A stretch of DNA of 39,333 nt, from positions 1 through 39,333 of the forward strand of contig JBGMQN010000034.1 in NCBI GenBank assembly GCA_048054495.1, written 5' to 3'. The notes beneath the pieces are model-generated. The model was not told the DNA's origin and did not search any database. It saw nothing but the letters and a program-made list of their open reading frames with translations. Shown piece by piece: positions 16,499-24,978 of this stretch. A program made the position numbers and the translations under genes. The stretch is from JADFRG01 sp048054495 (GTDB taxonomy: Bacteria; Chloroflexota; Anaerolineae; Anaerolineales; E44-bin32). Every line of letters starts with the position of its first letter. Within the stretch, counting starts at the first letter, position 1.

Positions 16499-18081
16499 CG
16501 AGAAATATTGGTTACTCGACTGGCACAGGAACAAGCTAAGACAACCTCATCCCCCTTGATCAGGGCCCCTTGATACGGTTTCAAGCCAGCCTGAGCCACC
16601 CAGCCGCTCAGATTGAAAGGCAGGGGTCCGTCGGCCAGAATCCATTCTCCATTGTACTTGCGCGCGAAGTGCAGGTGAGTACCGGATGCGATGCCACCCT
16701 CACACGACGGCCGCCCGATTAGATCACCAGTCTCTACGAAATCGCCGACCTGCACCTGATGGTTATTCACGTGAAGATAAATCAGATTCCATCCCGTCTG
16801 CTCTTCGCCATCTCCATCCAGATCCAAAACGACGAGGCCCTCGCCCGTACGCGCCACGACTCCAGGCGCGGCCGCGAGCGTCCAATCATCAGACTCGGCA
16901 CAGCCGGGTTCTAGCGAGGAGGGGGCAAAATCGAGGGCGGCCCAGGCAGACTCTCTCTCCCAGGCTCCGTGAGGCCCTCCGGTCAAAGCCCATATCCTTC
17001 CTTCGAAGAAAGGCAGGATCAGTTCGGGCTGCGCAAGACCAGCTTCATAAAGCGGATAAGTATAGTCGAACGGATCGCCGAATAGGTGCTGGTAAGTCTC
17101 AACGAAGCCCTCGGGCGAGATGACTTCTGCCCAGTTTCTGCCGGAGCTGCGTAAGGAGAAGTAGTATTGAAGGCCGACCGTCCCCGCATTTAAGTCCGGG
17201 GCCAAGCGGACGATGGAGCTATCCGGAAACACCAGCTCTGTAAGTGTTCCGGCCCGCCAGCTGAAATAACCAGTGCCAAGCTCATTCGCCAACCAGGTGA
17301 GCTGCCTGTATAGCCCCCGGGCATTGGGCGCTTCATGGCCGAGCGGATAATTTAGTTCGTTCGCGGAGGGTTTGGTGGGATCCGTGACCCAGCCTGAGTG
17401 ATATTCGATCAGCGCCAGGAGCAGGCGCGGGTTGACGGAATTGTTGCGTGCGGCGAGAGCCACCACCTCCGCTCCCGTGATGGAGCGCTTGGAAACGATC
17501 TCTTCATACTGACTTAAGTACCCGCCCTGGCCCTCAACAAAGGCCTGGATATCGAACCCCGCCGCGTGCGGCGAGAACACCAGCTCACTGTCGGGGATCA
17601 GCTCGTCCGCCGGCCCGGTCGGACCCAGACGCCGCGGTACGAACAGGATCTGTCCTGGAGCGAGCAGCTCGCTTTCAGCGGGGCGCTGGCCGTCTGAAAC
17701 GATAACATCCGAAGGGAGCACTCCGAACCGAAGGGCGACGCTGCGCAGCACATCCCCGGCTCGTGCGCGGTAGAGGATAGTTTCAATCGACTGCTCGACA
17801 GCCAGCGTGGGAGTGGGAGGATAGGTCGGCGAGACGAGGGGCTCGGGCTGCGGAGCCTCCGTTGGTATTTGCGTTGGCTCTGCGACCGCAGGAAGTGGCT
17901 CGGCGGTCTGTGCGGGTTCCGGCGGCATCTCTGTGGGATCCGGAGCCGCTGCTTCCGCAGCTAACCCGATGACTGCGGGAGCAGGTACATCGGAGCGCGT
18001 GCACGCCAGACTAACAAACACTAAAGTGGCCAATAAGGCCAACATCGCGCCGGGCGCTCGGTATGAGTCCGGTAAGGTCAT
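16495..18081 (-). CDS. LysM / lysozyme-like / M23 lipoprotein B, intact metal site
   Basis: Second gene of the triplet and the only one with a complete M23 zinc site: His371 and Asp384, YLH with His437, and H469-L-H471. The ATG at 18081 overlaps the stop of the previous gene as ATGA, giving 528 residues; an in-frame start at 18117 would run into that gene. It has a signal peptide with lipobox SLAC (Cys27), a long Pro/Glu-rich linker to about residue 100, LysM (about 102-150), a lysozyme-like middle with Glu226 in LIEY and RGLYRQLTWLANEL, then M23. It probably cuts peptide cross-links in the wall; the role of the middle domain is inference. Confidence 0.87.
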   Translation of the reverse strand: MTLPDSYRAPGAMLALLATLVFVSLACTRSDVPAPAVIGLAAEAAAPDPTEMPPEPAQTAEPLPAVAEPTQIPTEAPQPEPLVSPTYPPTPTLAVEQSIETILYRARAGDVLRSVALRFGVLPSDVIVSDGQRPAESELLAPGQILFVPRRLGPTGPADELIPDSELVFSPHAAGFDIQAFVEGQGGYLSQYEEIVSKRSITGAEVVALAARNNSVNPRLLLALIEYHSGWVTDPTKPSANELNYPLGHEAPNARGLYRQLTWLANELGTGYFSWRAGTLTELVFPDSSIVRLAPDLNAGTVGLQYYFSLRSSGRNWAEVISPEGFVETYQHLFGDPFDYTYPLYEAGLAQPELILPFFEGRIWALTGGPHGAWERESAWAALDFAPSSLEPGCAESDDWTLAAAPGVVARTGEGLVVLDLDGDGEEQTGWNLIYLHVNNHQVQVGDFVETGDLIGRPSCEGGIASGTHLHFARKYNGEWILADGPLPFNLSGWVAQAGLKPYQGALIKGDEVVLACSCASRVTNISR

Positions 18082-19610
18082 CGTGAAATCTGGTTTGAAG
18101 GGAAGCGACAGGAGCACGCCTCCAGCTTGACATCGCCGCGGGTCAGTGTTCCGTTGTATTGCGCTCCGTCGCCTGCGGAAATCCAGCCGTCCAAATCAAA
18201 GGGCAGCGAACCGTCGGCGGGTATCCACTCACCATTGAATTTCCTTGCCAGTTGTAGATGGGTCCCGCTGGAAACGCCCCCCTCACAAGATGGATGTCCG
18301 ATGCGATCTCCTCGCTCCAGGTAGGTGCCGGCCGGCACTCGGTCGCGCGTCTCGATGTGCATGTACTGGATAGTCCATCCGGTCCCCTCAAACCCGTCCC
18401 CGTCGAGATCCTGAATCACTTCTCCATCGGACGAGCGCACGATCGGGCCATCGGAAATCGCCACCACCCACTCATTGGAGAGCACACAGCCCAGAGCATT
18501 CCCCGGCGGGGCGAAGTCCAGCGCGGACCAGGCGGCCCAGTTCCCCCATCCGCTGTGTGGCCCGCCGGTGAATGACCAGACCTTGCCCTCCTCAAATGGA
18601 AGCTGCAATTCTGGTTGCTCCAGGTTGTCGGGAATGACGGTAATTTGAGGTGCGGCAAATGGGTTGCCAAAGAGGATTTTATAGACTCGAATGAATCCAT
18701 CTTCTCCGATGACCATTCGCCAAGATTCCGGCGGGTAGAGTTGGCCAAATAGCCACTGAATGGCCGCCGTGCCCGCATTTATTCCCGGGCCAGGTGGGAC
18801 GGCCGAGCCATCCGAGAGAATGTAAGGCCCTGCCCAGCCGGCCCTCCATTGGTAATAGCCGCGATTGAGTTGGTCGGCTGCCCAAGACAGCTGGCGATAC
18901 AGCCCCTCAAAACCAATCTGCTCGTAGCCAAGCTCGTAAGTAAAGCGGTCTGGCGCGCGCTCTGGCATGGTCAGCCAGCCACCCTGGTATTCGAGAACAG
19001 CCAATAGGAGTCGCGGATTCACAGAATACTTCGAGGCCACTCGTTCTACGATTTGTGCGCCGGAGAGCTGCTCCCCTTCTACAAACTCGGAGTAACGGTT
19101 TAGCGCGCCGTTCCAAGCTCGAATAAGCTCAGTGGCGGAGAAGCCGAGAGCGCTCTCTCCGTAAATAAGTTCTGCATCCGGAATGATCTTGAAACTGGGC
19201 GAGGGTGCCTGAGGCAGCGGAGTGGGCATGTGGAGGATTTGGCCCACTGCCAGGAAATTGGGATTTGGCAGCCCGTTCTCTACCAGGATCTGATTTGCCC
19301 CAACCCCCATCCGGCCGGCGATGCCGTTCAAGGAATCACCGTATTGAACCGTGTACCATTCGGGAATCTCCATCGGGTCGGGCGGTTCACGCATCGGATC
19401 TGGTGTGGGCGTATGGAACGGAGGCGGCTCTACTACCTGCTCTATGGGCTTTTCCAATTCAGCGGGCGCCTTAATGCCAGAGCTTCCCGGACTGCCACGC
19501 AGTTCGAGCCCAAGAAACTCCAGCGGTTGATCCCCGCGCGAACAGGCCAAAATAGCGATCATCAGCAAAAGCAGCAGCAGCCATGGCCTTGGCTCAGCCC
19601 GGATCTTCAT
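18078..19610 (-). CDS. LysM / lysozyme-like / M23 lipoprotein C, zinc ligand changed
   Basis: First gene of the triplet, 510 residues. A leucine-rich signal peptide ends at lipobox ILAC (Cys23). A textbook LysM lies at about 85-130 (WYTVQYGDSLNGIAGRMGV). The middle domain has NPRLLLAVLEY with Glu207 and GLYRQLSWAADQLNRGYY. The M23 part has His352 and Asp365, YMH with His418, and H451-L-Q453, so the last zinc ligand is Gln as in copy A. Shared text with A and B, such as CEGG.S.GTH, NGEW and two C-terminal Cys (AC.C), shows triplication of one ancestor. The 3' end overlaps copy B by 4 nt. No clear promoter or Shine-Dalgarno sequence was found. Confidence 0.83.
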   Translation of the reverse strand: MKIRAEPRPWLLLLLLMIAILACSRGDQPLEFLGLELRGSPGSSGIKAPAELEKPIEQVVEPPPFHTPTPDPMREPPDPMEIPEWYTVQYGDSLNGIAGRMGVGANQILVENGLPNPNFLAVGQILHMPTPLPQAPSPSFKIIPDAELIYGESALGFSATELIRAWNGALNRYSEFVEGEQLSGAQIVERVASKYSVNPRLLLAVLEYQGGWLTMPERAPDRFTYELGYEQIGFEGLYRQLSWAADQLNRGYYQWRAGWAGPYILSDGSAVPPGPGINAGTAAIQWLFGQLYPPESWRMVIGEDGFIRVYKILFGNPFAAPQITVIPDNLEQPELQLPFEEGKVWSFTGGPHSGWGNWAAWSALDFAPPGNALGCVLSNEWVVAISDGPIVRSSDGEVIQDLDGDGFEGTGWTIQYMHIETRDRVPAGTYLERGDRIGHPSCEGGVSSGTHLQLARKFNGEWIPADGSLPFDLDGWISAGDGAQYNGTLTRGDVKLEACSCRFPSNQISR

Positions 19611-19744
19611 ATCTAATACACATAGGAGTGGACTTCACACCCTGGCTGCGCGCAAGTTTCATGCCAGCGGGGTCCCTCCGGCTAGTCTGACTCCGGGGCT
19701 CTCGCCCGGCTCGATAGACGACTTGAAATCTAGTGGCCTCGGCA

Positions 19745-19766
19745 GTGCCAGGACAGACTCTGGCAC
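19745..19766. other. intergenic inverted repeat
   Basis: GTGCCAG (19745-19751) and CTGGCAC (19760-19766) form a perfect 7-bp stem with an 8-nt loop in the 247-nt space between the lipoprotein triplet and the acetyltransferase gene. There is no T-run on either side, so it is not a normal terminator; it may be an operator for the triplet or have no function. Nothing else in the space is recognisable. Confidence 0.35.
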
Positions 19767-19857
19767 GGATTGGATGAAATGCAAGTGGGGAATCGCCTGC
19801 GCGGTGCCTATTCGGAAGTTAGTGCAGGCTCAGTTCAAGCCCTATTGAATCGTCGAT

Positions 19858-20397
19858 TTACAGCCATTTTTCCATCACGAAGGCGGGCTCGTGGACCTCG
19901 CGCAGCCGCCCCTCATGATCGATGTAGGACCATTCGCCGGGATCTTCTGTGAAAACGGTGTAGCCCGCGCGCGCGTAGAGTCGTCTGGCGGCAACGTTTC
20001 TCTTTGATACGGAGATAACGGATCGGCGAAATCCGCGCACCGCAAGACTCAGCTCCGCCTCTTGAAGTAGCTGGCCTCCTACTCCTCGATTGCGATACAG
20101 CGCCTTTACGCGGAATGCGTACAGATATCCGGATGAGGCGCCCTCGATCGAGAATGTCGCTCGCGTCGTGAGTTGCACGAATATCTGCCCGACTACCTTC
20201 TCCCTGATTTCAGCCAGCAGGAGAATGCGCCGTCCATGCCGCGCCTCGTCGATCGCACGTTTGAATAGTCGACGATAGTGCGCATATTCTCCCTCCCACT
20301 CCAGCGCTTTGAGGTCCGCGGCGGAGGCGAACCGAATTCTTATCGGACCGCGGGTCTCGGCATAGGATTGCTCGAGGGTACTCACGGGTCTATCCAC
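19858..20397 (-). CDS. GNAT-family N-acetyltransferase
   Basis: The 179 residues hold one GNAT domain: strand-rich IRIRFASAADL at the start, GQIFVQL, LYAFRVKALYRNRGVGGQLLQEAE containing the acetyl-CoA-binding R-x-x-G-x-G loop (about 108-113), and a RimI-like end with NVAARRLYARAGYTVF. It should transfer an acetyl group to an amine on a small molecule or protein; the acceptor is unknown. The start is GTG at 20397 with GAAG just upstream; the gene overlaps the CCA-type nucleotidyltransferase stop by 8 nt, so the two are co-translated. Confidence 0.85.
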   Translation of the reverse strand: MDRPVSTLEQSYAETRGPIRIRFASAADLKALEWEGEYAHYRRLFKRAIDEARHGRRILLLAEIREKVVGQIFVQLTTRATFSIEGASSGYLYAFRVKALYRNRGVGGQLLQEAELSLAVRGFRRSVISVSKRNVAARRLYARAGYTVFTEDPGEWSYIDHEGRLREVHEPAFVMEKWL

Positions 20398-21697
20398 CTT
20401 CGGCTGCTTCCCTCAATAGAGTCGCGAGCATCTGCTGCTCTTCCTGCGCAGAACGGATCTCCCCGTCCAGCCAGGCGGATCGTAGTGCTCCCAAGATTCT
20501 CCCAAAGGCTGGCCCGGGCGCCAGGCCCAATTCATGCAGCCGATCACCATCCACAGTGGGCTGCACCCAGCGCCAATGCTCAAGATAGTTCTCAATAATT
20601 TGCCGAGCTGCAACCTGATCCTTGAGTGCTAACCAAGTGACTGCCAGCGCGGCTTCCGGTTCGGCATCCAGGCACGCGGCCCACTCACTTGGAGGCCGGC
20701 TTTGTGCGAGATCACAGATCTGGCGGCCGGCCTTCATGACCACCGCAGCTTCACTGTGACTCAAATGCAGCCGCTCGCAAACTTCCCCTGCCTCACGGCC
20801 GGAAAGGCGATAAAGCCACAGCGCGTAGAACAGCTCACTTAAGGTCGGCATGCGCTCGAGTTTCCAAGAAGCCGGAGGCGAAAAGTCGCGCGCGGCGGAT
20901 GTACGTGCTTCGATCCAATCATCCCAGTCCAGCGCCGGATAAATCGCTTGAAGCAAACCTAATTCCTTAAGCCGAAGCATGATCGAGCCGAAGCCAGGTT
21001 CTTTAAGGATGGCCAAGATCTCACTTCGTATTCTTTCTCCGCTAACCTTATCGAGCAGGGGCAGTGCCCGCTCTAACAGCTCCAGGGTACGTGATTCGAT
21101 CGTGAATCCCAGTCGTTGTTCAAGGCGGACGGCACGCAGCATGCGGGTGGGATCGTCCACAAAGCTCAATGAATGCAGAACCCGAATCTGCTTGTCACGG
21201 ATGTCTTTTCCGCCGCCCCAGGGATCCAATAATTGTCCGTAGTTGGATCCGTCCAGCCTCAGGGCAAGGGTATTGATGCTGAAATCACGACGGTGAAGGT
21301 CTAGCTGGATGCTGCCTTCCTTGACCGACGGCAACGCCGTGGGGTGGGAATAGAATTCGGTTCTGGCTGAGACGAAATCGACCGTCTCAGGCAGCTCAGA
21401 AGGCTCGAGTTGCAGGGCGCTCTTCAGATTCTCATTCTGCGCATCGATCTGCCATTTTGCGGTACCGAATCGCCGGTGGCTGCTCACTTGCCCCCCAAAT
21501 TGAGAGGCCAGTGACTCTCCCAGGGCGATGGCATCTCCCTCCACAACAAGATCGAAATCCACGCTCGGGTTTCCGAGAATCAAATCCCGCACAAATCCAC
21601 CCACGATATACAACGCGACATCGGAGGCTTCTGACTCGCTAGCGATGAGCCGCAGCAGCGCCAGCCGCTCGGCACTGAGCGCATTTTCTAGCTTCAC
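20390..21697 (-). CDS. cca: CCA-adding-type tRNA nucleotidyltransferase (class II polymerase family)
   Basis: A 435-residue enzyme of the bacterial CCA-adding/poly(A) polymerase family. The N-terminal head has YIVGGFVRDLILG (about 30-42), the metal-binding DFDLVVEGD (about 47-55), a RRFGTAKW segment, RRDFSINTLALRL (the B-type motif), then DPTRMLRAVRLEQRLGF. The C-terminal part is helical; no HD domain is visible. The start is GTG at 21697 with a good GAGAGG about 8 nt upstream. It would add or repair the CCA end of tRNAs; the only tRNA gene in the window encodes no CCA. Poly(A) or A-only-adding specificity cannot be ruled out by eye. Confidence 0.88.
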   Translation of the reverse strand: MKLENALSAERLALLRLIASESEASDVALYIVGGFVRDLILGNPSVDFDLVVEGDAIALGESLASQFGGQVSSHRRFGTAKWQIDAQNENLKSALQLEPSELPETVDFVSARTEFYSHPTALPSVKEGSIQLDLHRRDFSINTLALRLDGSNYGQLLDPWGGGKDIRDKQIRVLHSLSFVDDPTRMLRAVRLEQRLGFTIESRTLELLERALPLLDKVSGERIRSEILAILKEPGFGSIMLRLKELGLLQAIYPALDWDDWIEARTSAARDFSPPASWKLERMPTLSELFYALWLYRLSGREAGEVCERLHLSHSEAAVVMKAGRQICDLAQSRPPSEWAACLDAEPEAALAVTWLALKDQVAARQIIENYLEHWRWVQPTVDGDRLHELGLAPGPAFGRILGALRSAWLDGEIRSAQEEQQMLATLLREAAEGG

Positions 21698-21763
21698 CGC
21701 CGCATCCTCTCAGCCGCTTCTGCCACCGTTTGCGCTTCCGTTGCAGTTCGATCTCGGCCGGGG

Positions 21764-21769
21764 ATTATA
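21764..21769 (-). promoter_or_regulatory. -10 element upstream of cca
   Basis: A perfect minus-strand TATAAT overlaps the stop codon of the upstream solute-binding gene. The predicted start near 21757 gives cca a 60-nt leader. No -35 match is visible. cca could therefore be transcribed independently of the solute-binding gene. Confidence 0.4.
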
Positions 21770-23090
21770 CATCTGGCACCTTGGCGAGCTCGGCAATCGC
21801 TCGCTGCAGCGCCAAATCCACAGGAGTACCTAGAACGGATACGGCTCGAGCGGCTCGCTCGAGTACTTCCACATATTCCGGCCTAGGACCAACAGTGGGG
21901 AGAGCCGTCCCCTCCAACAGCGCAGAGAGCATCTGACCTACATGACCCGGCAGCGCCGGTGCGGAGATGTGCACAGGGATGTGTCCGGCACCATTAGGAT
22001 TGCTCAGGGCAAGTTGGGAGTCCTCTGACAGCAAGAAACCGACAAATTCCCATGCCGCCTCGAAATCCTCCGGTTTGAGATTGGACGCGAAGTAAGCATT
22101 TTCGGTCCATACATAGCCGGCCAACGACTCGCCAGTCTCCTGGTACACGGGCCAGGGGTCGATCGTAAGCACCCCCTCCCCAAGCGCCTCACTCAGCTGA
22201 TCAAAGTTCTCCGTGCTCTCGATAAGCCAGCCGGCTTGACCTCCTTCGAAGAGCGCGCGGTCCTCATCCGAATTGAATACCACCGGGCCAGCAGGGGCCA
22301 GGTCCCTGAGCAGCTCGAGCCAGCAGCGCACGACCGGGTTCTCAAGGTCCGGCGCGGATCCGTCCTGCATAAGCTGCCCACCGCAGGCGGCAGCGAATGG
22401 AGCCGCAATTATAAATCCGTAGTCCTGAGCTACCCCCTCATTGAACGTGCCGCGCAGGGCCTGGTCCGCCTCTACCAGGCCCTCCAGCGTACCGGCCGGA
22501 ATCGGGGCTAGTTCACGATTTCGGTACAGCACGTTTCCAAGCATCCGAACCGGTATTCCCAGCACTTGCCCCTGGTCGTTGGCTTGAGCCCACGGCAATG
22601 GGTGGACCAGCATGCGGAACTCATCCGTTGGCTGATCTGAGAGGTCTTGGGTCAGCCCGGATTCGAAAAGCTCCCCGGCCCAAGTCGAGGGCGCCAGGAT
22701 GAGCGCGGGAAGGGTCCCGCTGGCCTGCGCTTCGTCCAGTGCAGTTCGGAGTTCGTCGGCCGGAACGTAGGAGATTGCGAAAGAGAAACCGGGATGGCGC
22801 GATTGGAAGCTTTCGATCAGCTCGTTGAGCGCTCTCACACCCTCGGGCTTCCAGGTCAGCCACAAGCTGACCGAGCCTGTCATTTCGCTCGTGGGCTGCA
22901 GATCCGGCGTCGGGGCCGGAGTCGGCCCGCTATCGACGATGACTGGTTCGGGGGTTGGCGTCGGCTCGGATTCCGCGCATCCCCAGAGCCAAGCAGCGAT
23001 CAGGATTGAGACCAGTAGTCGAGGGATTCCCTTCTGCAACCCCTGAAATTGGCTAGGCACCATCTGGGAAAGCAGGCGGGGAGTATGCAT
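21765..23090 (-). CDS. extracellular solute-binding lipoprotein (ABC family 1 type)
   Basis: With ATG at 23090 the protein has 441 residues; ATG 23063 is also possible. Longer in-frame starts (to 23264) would run into the divergent lplA gene. The signal peptide ends at a lipobox-like WLWGC, followed by a Pro/Thr-rich linker (TPTPEPV..TPAPTPD). The mature part reads like a maltose-type binding protein: SVSLWLTWKPEGVRALNELIESFQ, an ALILAPSTW hinge and the C-terminal EAAWEFVGFLLSEDSQL helix, both common in family 1 sugar-binding proteins. No permease or ATPase genes are near, so it is an orphan; a sugar substrate is only an inference. Confidence 0.8.
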   Translation of the reverse strand: MHTPRLLSQMVPSQFQGLQKGIPRLLVSILIAAWLWGCAESEPTPTPEPVIVDSGPTPAPTPDLQPTSEMTGSVSLWLTWKPEGVRALNELIESFQSRHPGFSFAISYVPADELRTALDEAQASGTLPALILAPSTWAGELFESGLTQDLSDQPTDEFRMLVHPLPWAQANDQGQVLGIPVRMLGNVLYRNRELAPIPAGTLEGLVEADQALRGTFNEGVAQDYGFIIAAPFAAACGGQLMQDGSAPDLENPVVRCWLELLRDLAPAGPVVFNSDEDRALFEGGQAGWLIESTENFDQLSEALGEGVLTIDPWPVYQETGESLAGYVWTENAYFASNLKPEDFEAAWEFVGFLLSEDSQLALSNPNGAGHIPVHISAPALPGHVGQMLSALLEGTALPTVGPRPEYVEVLERAARAVSVLGTPVDLALQRAIAELAKVPDV

Positions 23091-23104
23091 CGCGCATATC
23101 GGTA

Positions 23105-23126
23105 TTCCTGACCCTTTCGTCAGGAA
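23105..23126. promoter_or_regulatory. perfect palindrome between divergent genes
   Basis: TTCCTGAC (23105-23112) and GTCAGGAA (23119-23126) form an 8-bp perfect inverted repeat with a 6-nt centre, between the start codons of the solute-binding gene (-) and lplA (+). Its size and position suit a dimeric repressor operator; it would also form a hairpin if transcribed. No regulator gene is adjacent. Confidence 0.45.
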
Positions 23127-23175
23127 GGACCGGCGCGGAAGTCTACCATGAAGCTCCCGCCCGTCTGCTGCTCGG

Positions 23176-23181
23176 TATAAT
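23176..23181 (+). promoter_or_regulatory. -10 element of lplA, leaderless placement
   Basis: A perfect TATAAT ends 6 nt before the ATG at 23188, so the expected +1 is exactly the A of the start codon. No -35 match is visible at 16-18 nt. The mRNA would be leaderless. Confidence 0.7.
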
Positions 23182-23187
23182 CGCGGC

Positions 23188-24006
23188 ATGTCCCGCTCCG
23201 ATTGGCGTTTGATTCTCTCTGAACCCGCGTCGGGGGCAGCAAATATGGCCTTGGATGAAGCCATCCTGGAGGCGGTGCTTAAACTTCGAGTGCCCCCGAC
23301 ATTGCGCTTCTATGCTTGGGATCCCCCTTGCCTATCGCTTGGCTATGCGCAAGCCGTGAACGATGCCGACCGAGCGGCGATCGAGCGCGAAGGGTGGGAG
23401 CTTGTACGACGGCCAACCGGGGGCAAGGCCATCCTACACACGGACGAGATCACCTACTCGATTTCGGCTCCGGCCGATCACCCGCTTTTCGCGAATGGTG
23501 TACTTCCAAGTTATGAACGAATCAGCGTGGCTCTTATGGCCGGTCTGGAAGAGATGGGCATTGAGCCGGAATTGCATATAGCGGACCCTCCTGCCCCCAG
23601 CAATGACGACCCGGTGTGCTTCCAGAATCCAGGTGCCTTCGAGATCACGGCCGAAGGGAAAAAGCTCGTGGGCTCGGCGCAGCTGCGCCGAGCAGGAGCA
23701 GTGCTCCAACATGGCTCGCTACCCATGAAAGGGGATCTGGGGCGGATCTGTTTGGCCTTGCGCTATTCCAATGAGCACGATCGGGCGCGGGCCATTGGGG
23801 AGATAGGCCTGCACGCAATCACTGTGGAGCGTGTTCTGGGAGAATCTCTCACCTGGGAGGAAACTGCGCGTCATCTTACTACTGGCTTCGAGAATAAATT
23901 GCAGATTCGCTTATCTCGGCAAGAACCTTCCCAGCCGGAAATCCGCCGCGCTCTTGAAATCCTGGAAGAACGCTATTCCCATGCGGATTGGACCCAACGC
24001 ATCTAA
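23188..24006 (+). CDS. lipoate-protein ligase A / octanoyltransferase LipM family protein
   Basis: A 272-residue BPL_LplA_LipB-fold protein. RRPTGGKAILH (74-84) is the acyl-adenylate or acyl-binding loop, and KKLVGSAQLRR with Lys159 is the conserved lysine motif. DPVCFQ with Cys144 occupies the position of the acyl-carrying Cys in LipM octanoyltransferases, which favours transfer of octanoyl groups from ACP over ATP-dependent ligation of lipoate. The accessory C-terminal domain of LplA is not obvious. No lipA or lipoyl-dependent dehydrogenase genes are nearby. The start codon is fixed by the promoter. DUF503 follows after 6 nt. Confidence 0.82.
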   Translation: MSRSDWRLILSEPASGAANMALDEAILEAVLKLRVPPTLRFYAWDPPCLSLGYAQAVNDADRAAIEREGWELVRRPTGGKAILHTDEITYSISAPADHPLFANGVLPSYERISVALMAGLEEMGIEPELHIADPPAPSNDDPVCFQNPGAFEITAEGKKLVGSAQLRRAGAVLQHGSLPMKGDLGRICLALRYSNEHDRARAIGEIGLHAITVERVLGESLTWEETARHLTTGFENKLQIRLSRQEPSQPEIRRALEILEERYSHADWTQRI

Positions 24007-24012
24007 CGCACG

Positions 24013-24297
24013 ATGCATGTCCACGTAATCACTCTGGAACTACACCTTCCCGGCTGCTCCTCCCTGAAGGAAAAGCGCAGTCGGTTGAAGCCGCTCCTGG
24101 CAGCGCTCCATCAGACTTTCAATGTCTCTGCGGCCGAGATTGAACACCAGGATGCGCATCGCTCCGCCGTGGTTGCCTGCGCGGTGGTCAGCAATAGCGA
24201 CAAGCATGGAAACCAGGTTCTGTCCGGCATCCCGGACTGGATCGAGCACCGCTTCCCTGATCTGCAGATCGTCGACGATCACCTATCACGCTGGTAG
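24013..24297 (+). CDS. DUF503 family protein (YlxP-like)
   Basis: A 94-residue protein matching the DUF503/YlxP family: the N-terminal strand HVHVITLELHLPGCSSLKEKR with the family-defining SLKEKR, then a central AEIEHQDAHRSAVVACAVVSN strand. The function is unknown; in Bacillus ylxP lies in the nusA-infB-rbfA operon, implying a link with translation or ribosome assembly. Here it is detached from that operon, which lies 8 kb away on the other strand, and follows the LipM-like gene by 6 nt. Confidence 0.85.
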   Translation: MHVHVITLELHLPGCSSLKEKRSRLKPLLAALHQTFNVSAAEIEHQDAHRSAVVACAVVSNSDKHGNQVLSGIPDWIEHRFPDLQIVDDHLSRW

Positions 24298-24307
24298 CGC
24301 AAATAAG

Positions 24308-24326
24308 AAAAAGCCCCCGAGGGGGC
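24308..24326 (-). terminator. intrinsic terminator after the receiver gene
   Basis: GCCCCC (24313-24318) and GGGGGC (24321-24326) form a tight GC hairpin. The minus-strand transcript continues with UUUUUC (24312-24307), so it ends the receiver gene at 24351. On the plus strand it lacks a T-run, but as it follows the DUF503 stop it may also slow transcription from that side. Confidence 0.8.
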
Positions 24327-24350
24327 CTCATGCGAGCAGGAGAACCAGAA

Positions 24351-24746
24351 TCAGGCCGCCTGAATGTTCGGGTTTAGCGCCTTGCGGCGGACCAGCGTTC
24401 GGAGCCTTGAAGCCAGCAAGCTGGCGTGGACAGGCTTGATGAGGTAGTCGTCTGCGCCAGCATCCAGCGCACGCGCCACACTGCCTGGCGAGCCCAATGC
24501 GGAGAGAATGAGAATGGGAACATCGGAGAAGGATCGAATGCGCTCACAGACCTCCCAGCCGTCCACTTCGGGCATCAGGAGATCCAGGATCACCACGTCG
24601 GGCGCCCCTTCGGGATTCTCCACCGTTTGAATCCCTTCCTCGCTCGACAATGCCGACTTGATCTGAAAGTCCTGGCCCCGCAGCAGGGTCCGCAGCATCG
24701 TCGAGAGATCGGGGTCGTCGTCAATGAGCAGGACTTCGATCGCCAT
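24351..24746 (-). CDS. single-domain response regulator (receiver only)
   Basis: A CheY-like receiver of 131 residues with no output domain. The acidic pocket DDD is at 9-11, the phospho-acceptor Asp55 is in VILDLLMP, the switch Ser82 in ILSA and Lys104 in LIKP. The tail after about 118 (RRKALNPNIQAA) is too short for a DNA-binding domain. ATG 24746 is preferred to an in-frame TTG at 24752 because it fits the family N-terminus. It may relay phosphate from one of the histidine kinases encoded on the other side of the assembly gap; that pairing is inference. Confidence 0.88.
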   Translation of the reverse strand: MAIEVLLIDDDPDLSTMLRTLLRGQDFQIKSALSSEEGIQTVENPEGAPDVVILDLLMPEVDGWEVCERIRSFSDVPILILSALGSPGSVARALDAGADDYLIKPVHASLLASRLRTLVRRKALNPNIQAA

Positions 24747-24878
24747 CTTCAATTCCCATGAAATCGATCACATTATCTACGAAGAAATCCCCCTTCTAGC
24801 TTACAGAGACCTTGCAGTACTACCTTCCACTTGCCCGACCTTTGGGGAATAGCTAAGATACCCGCGGACATAACTGAT

Positions 24879-24978
24879 NNNNNNNNNNNNNNNNNNNNNN
24901 NNNNNNNNNNNNNNNNNNNNNNNNNNNNNNNNNNNNNNNNNNNNNNNNNNNNNNNNNNNNNNNNNNNNNNNNNNNNNN
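24879..24978. other. assembly gap of 100 N
   Basis: One hundred N symbols, a standard placeholder for a gap of unknown size. The flanking bases share no useful overlap. The open frame of the following histidine kinase runs into it, so the 5' end of that gene, probably with its sensor domain and promoter, is missing. Confidence 0.98.
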
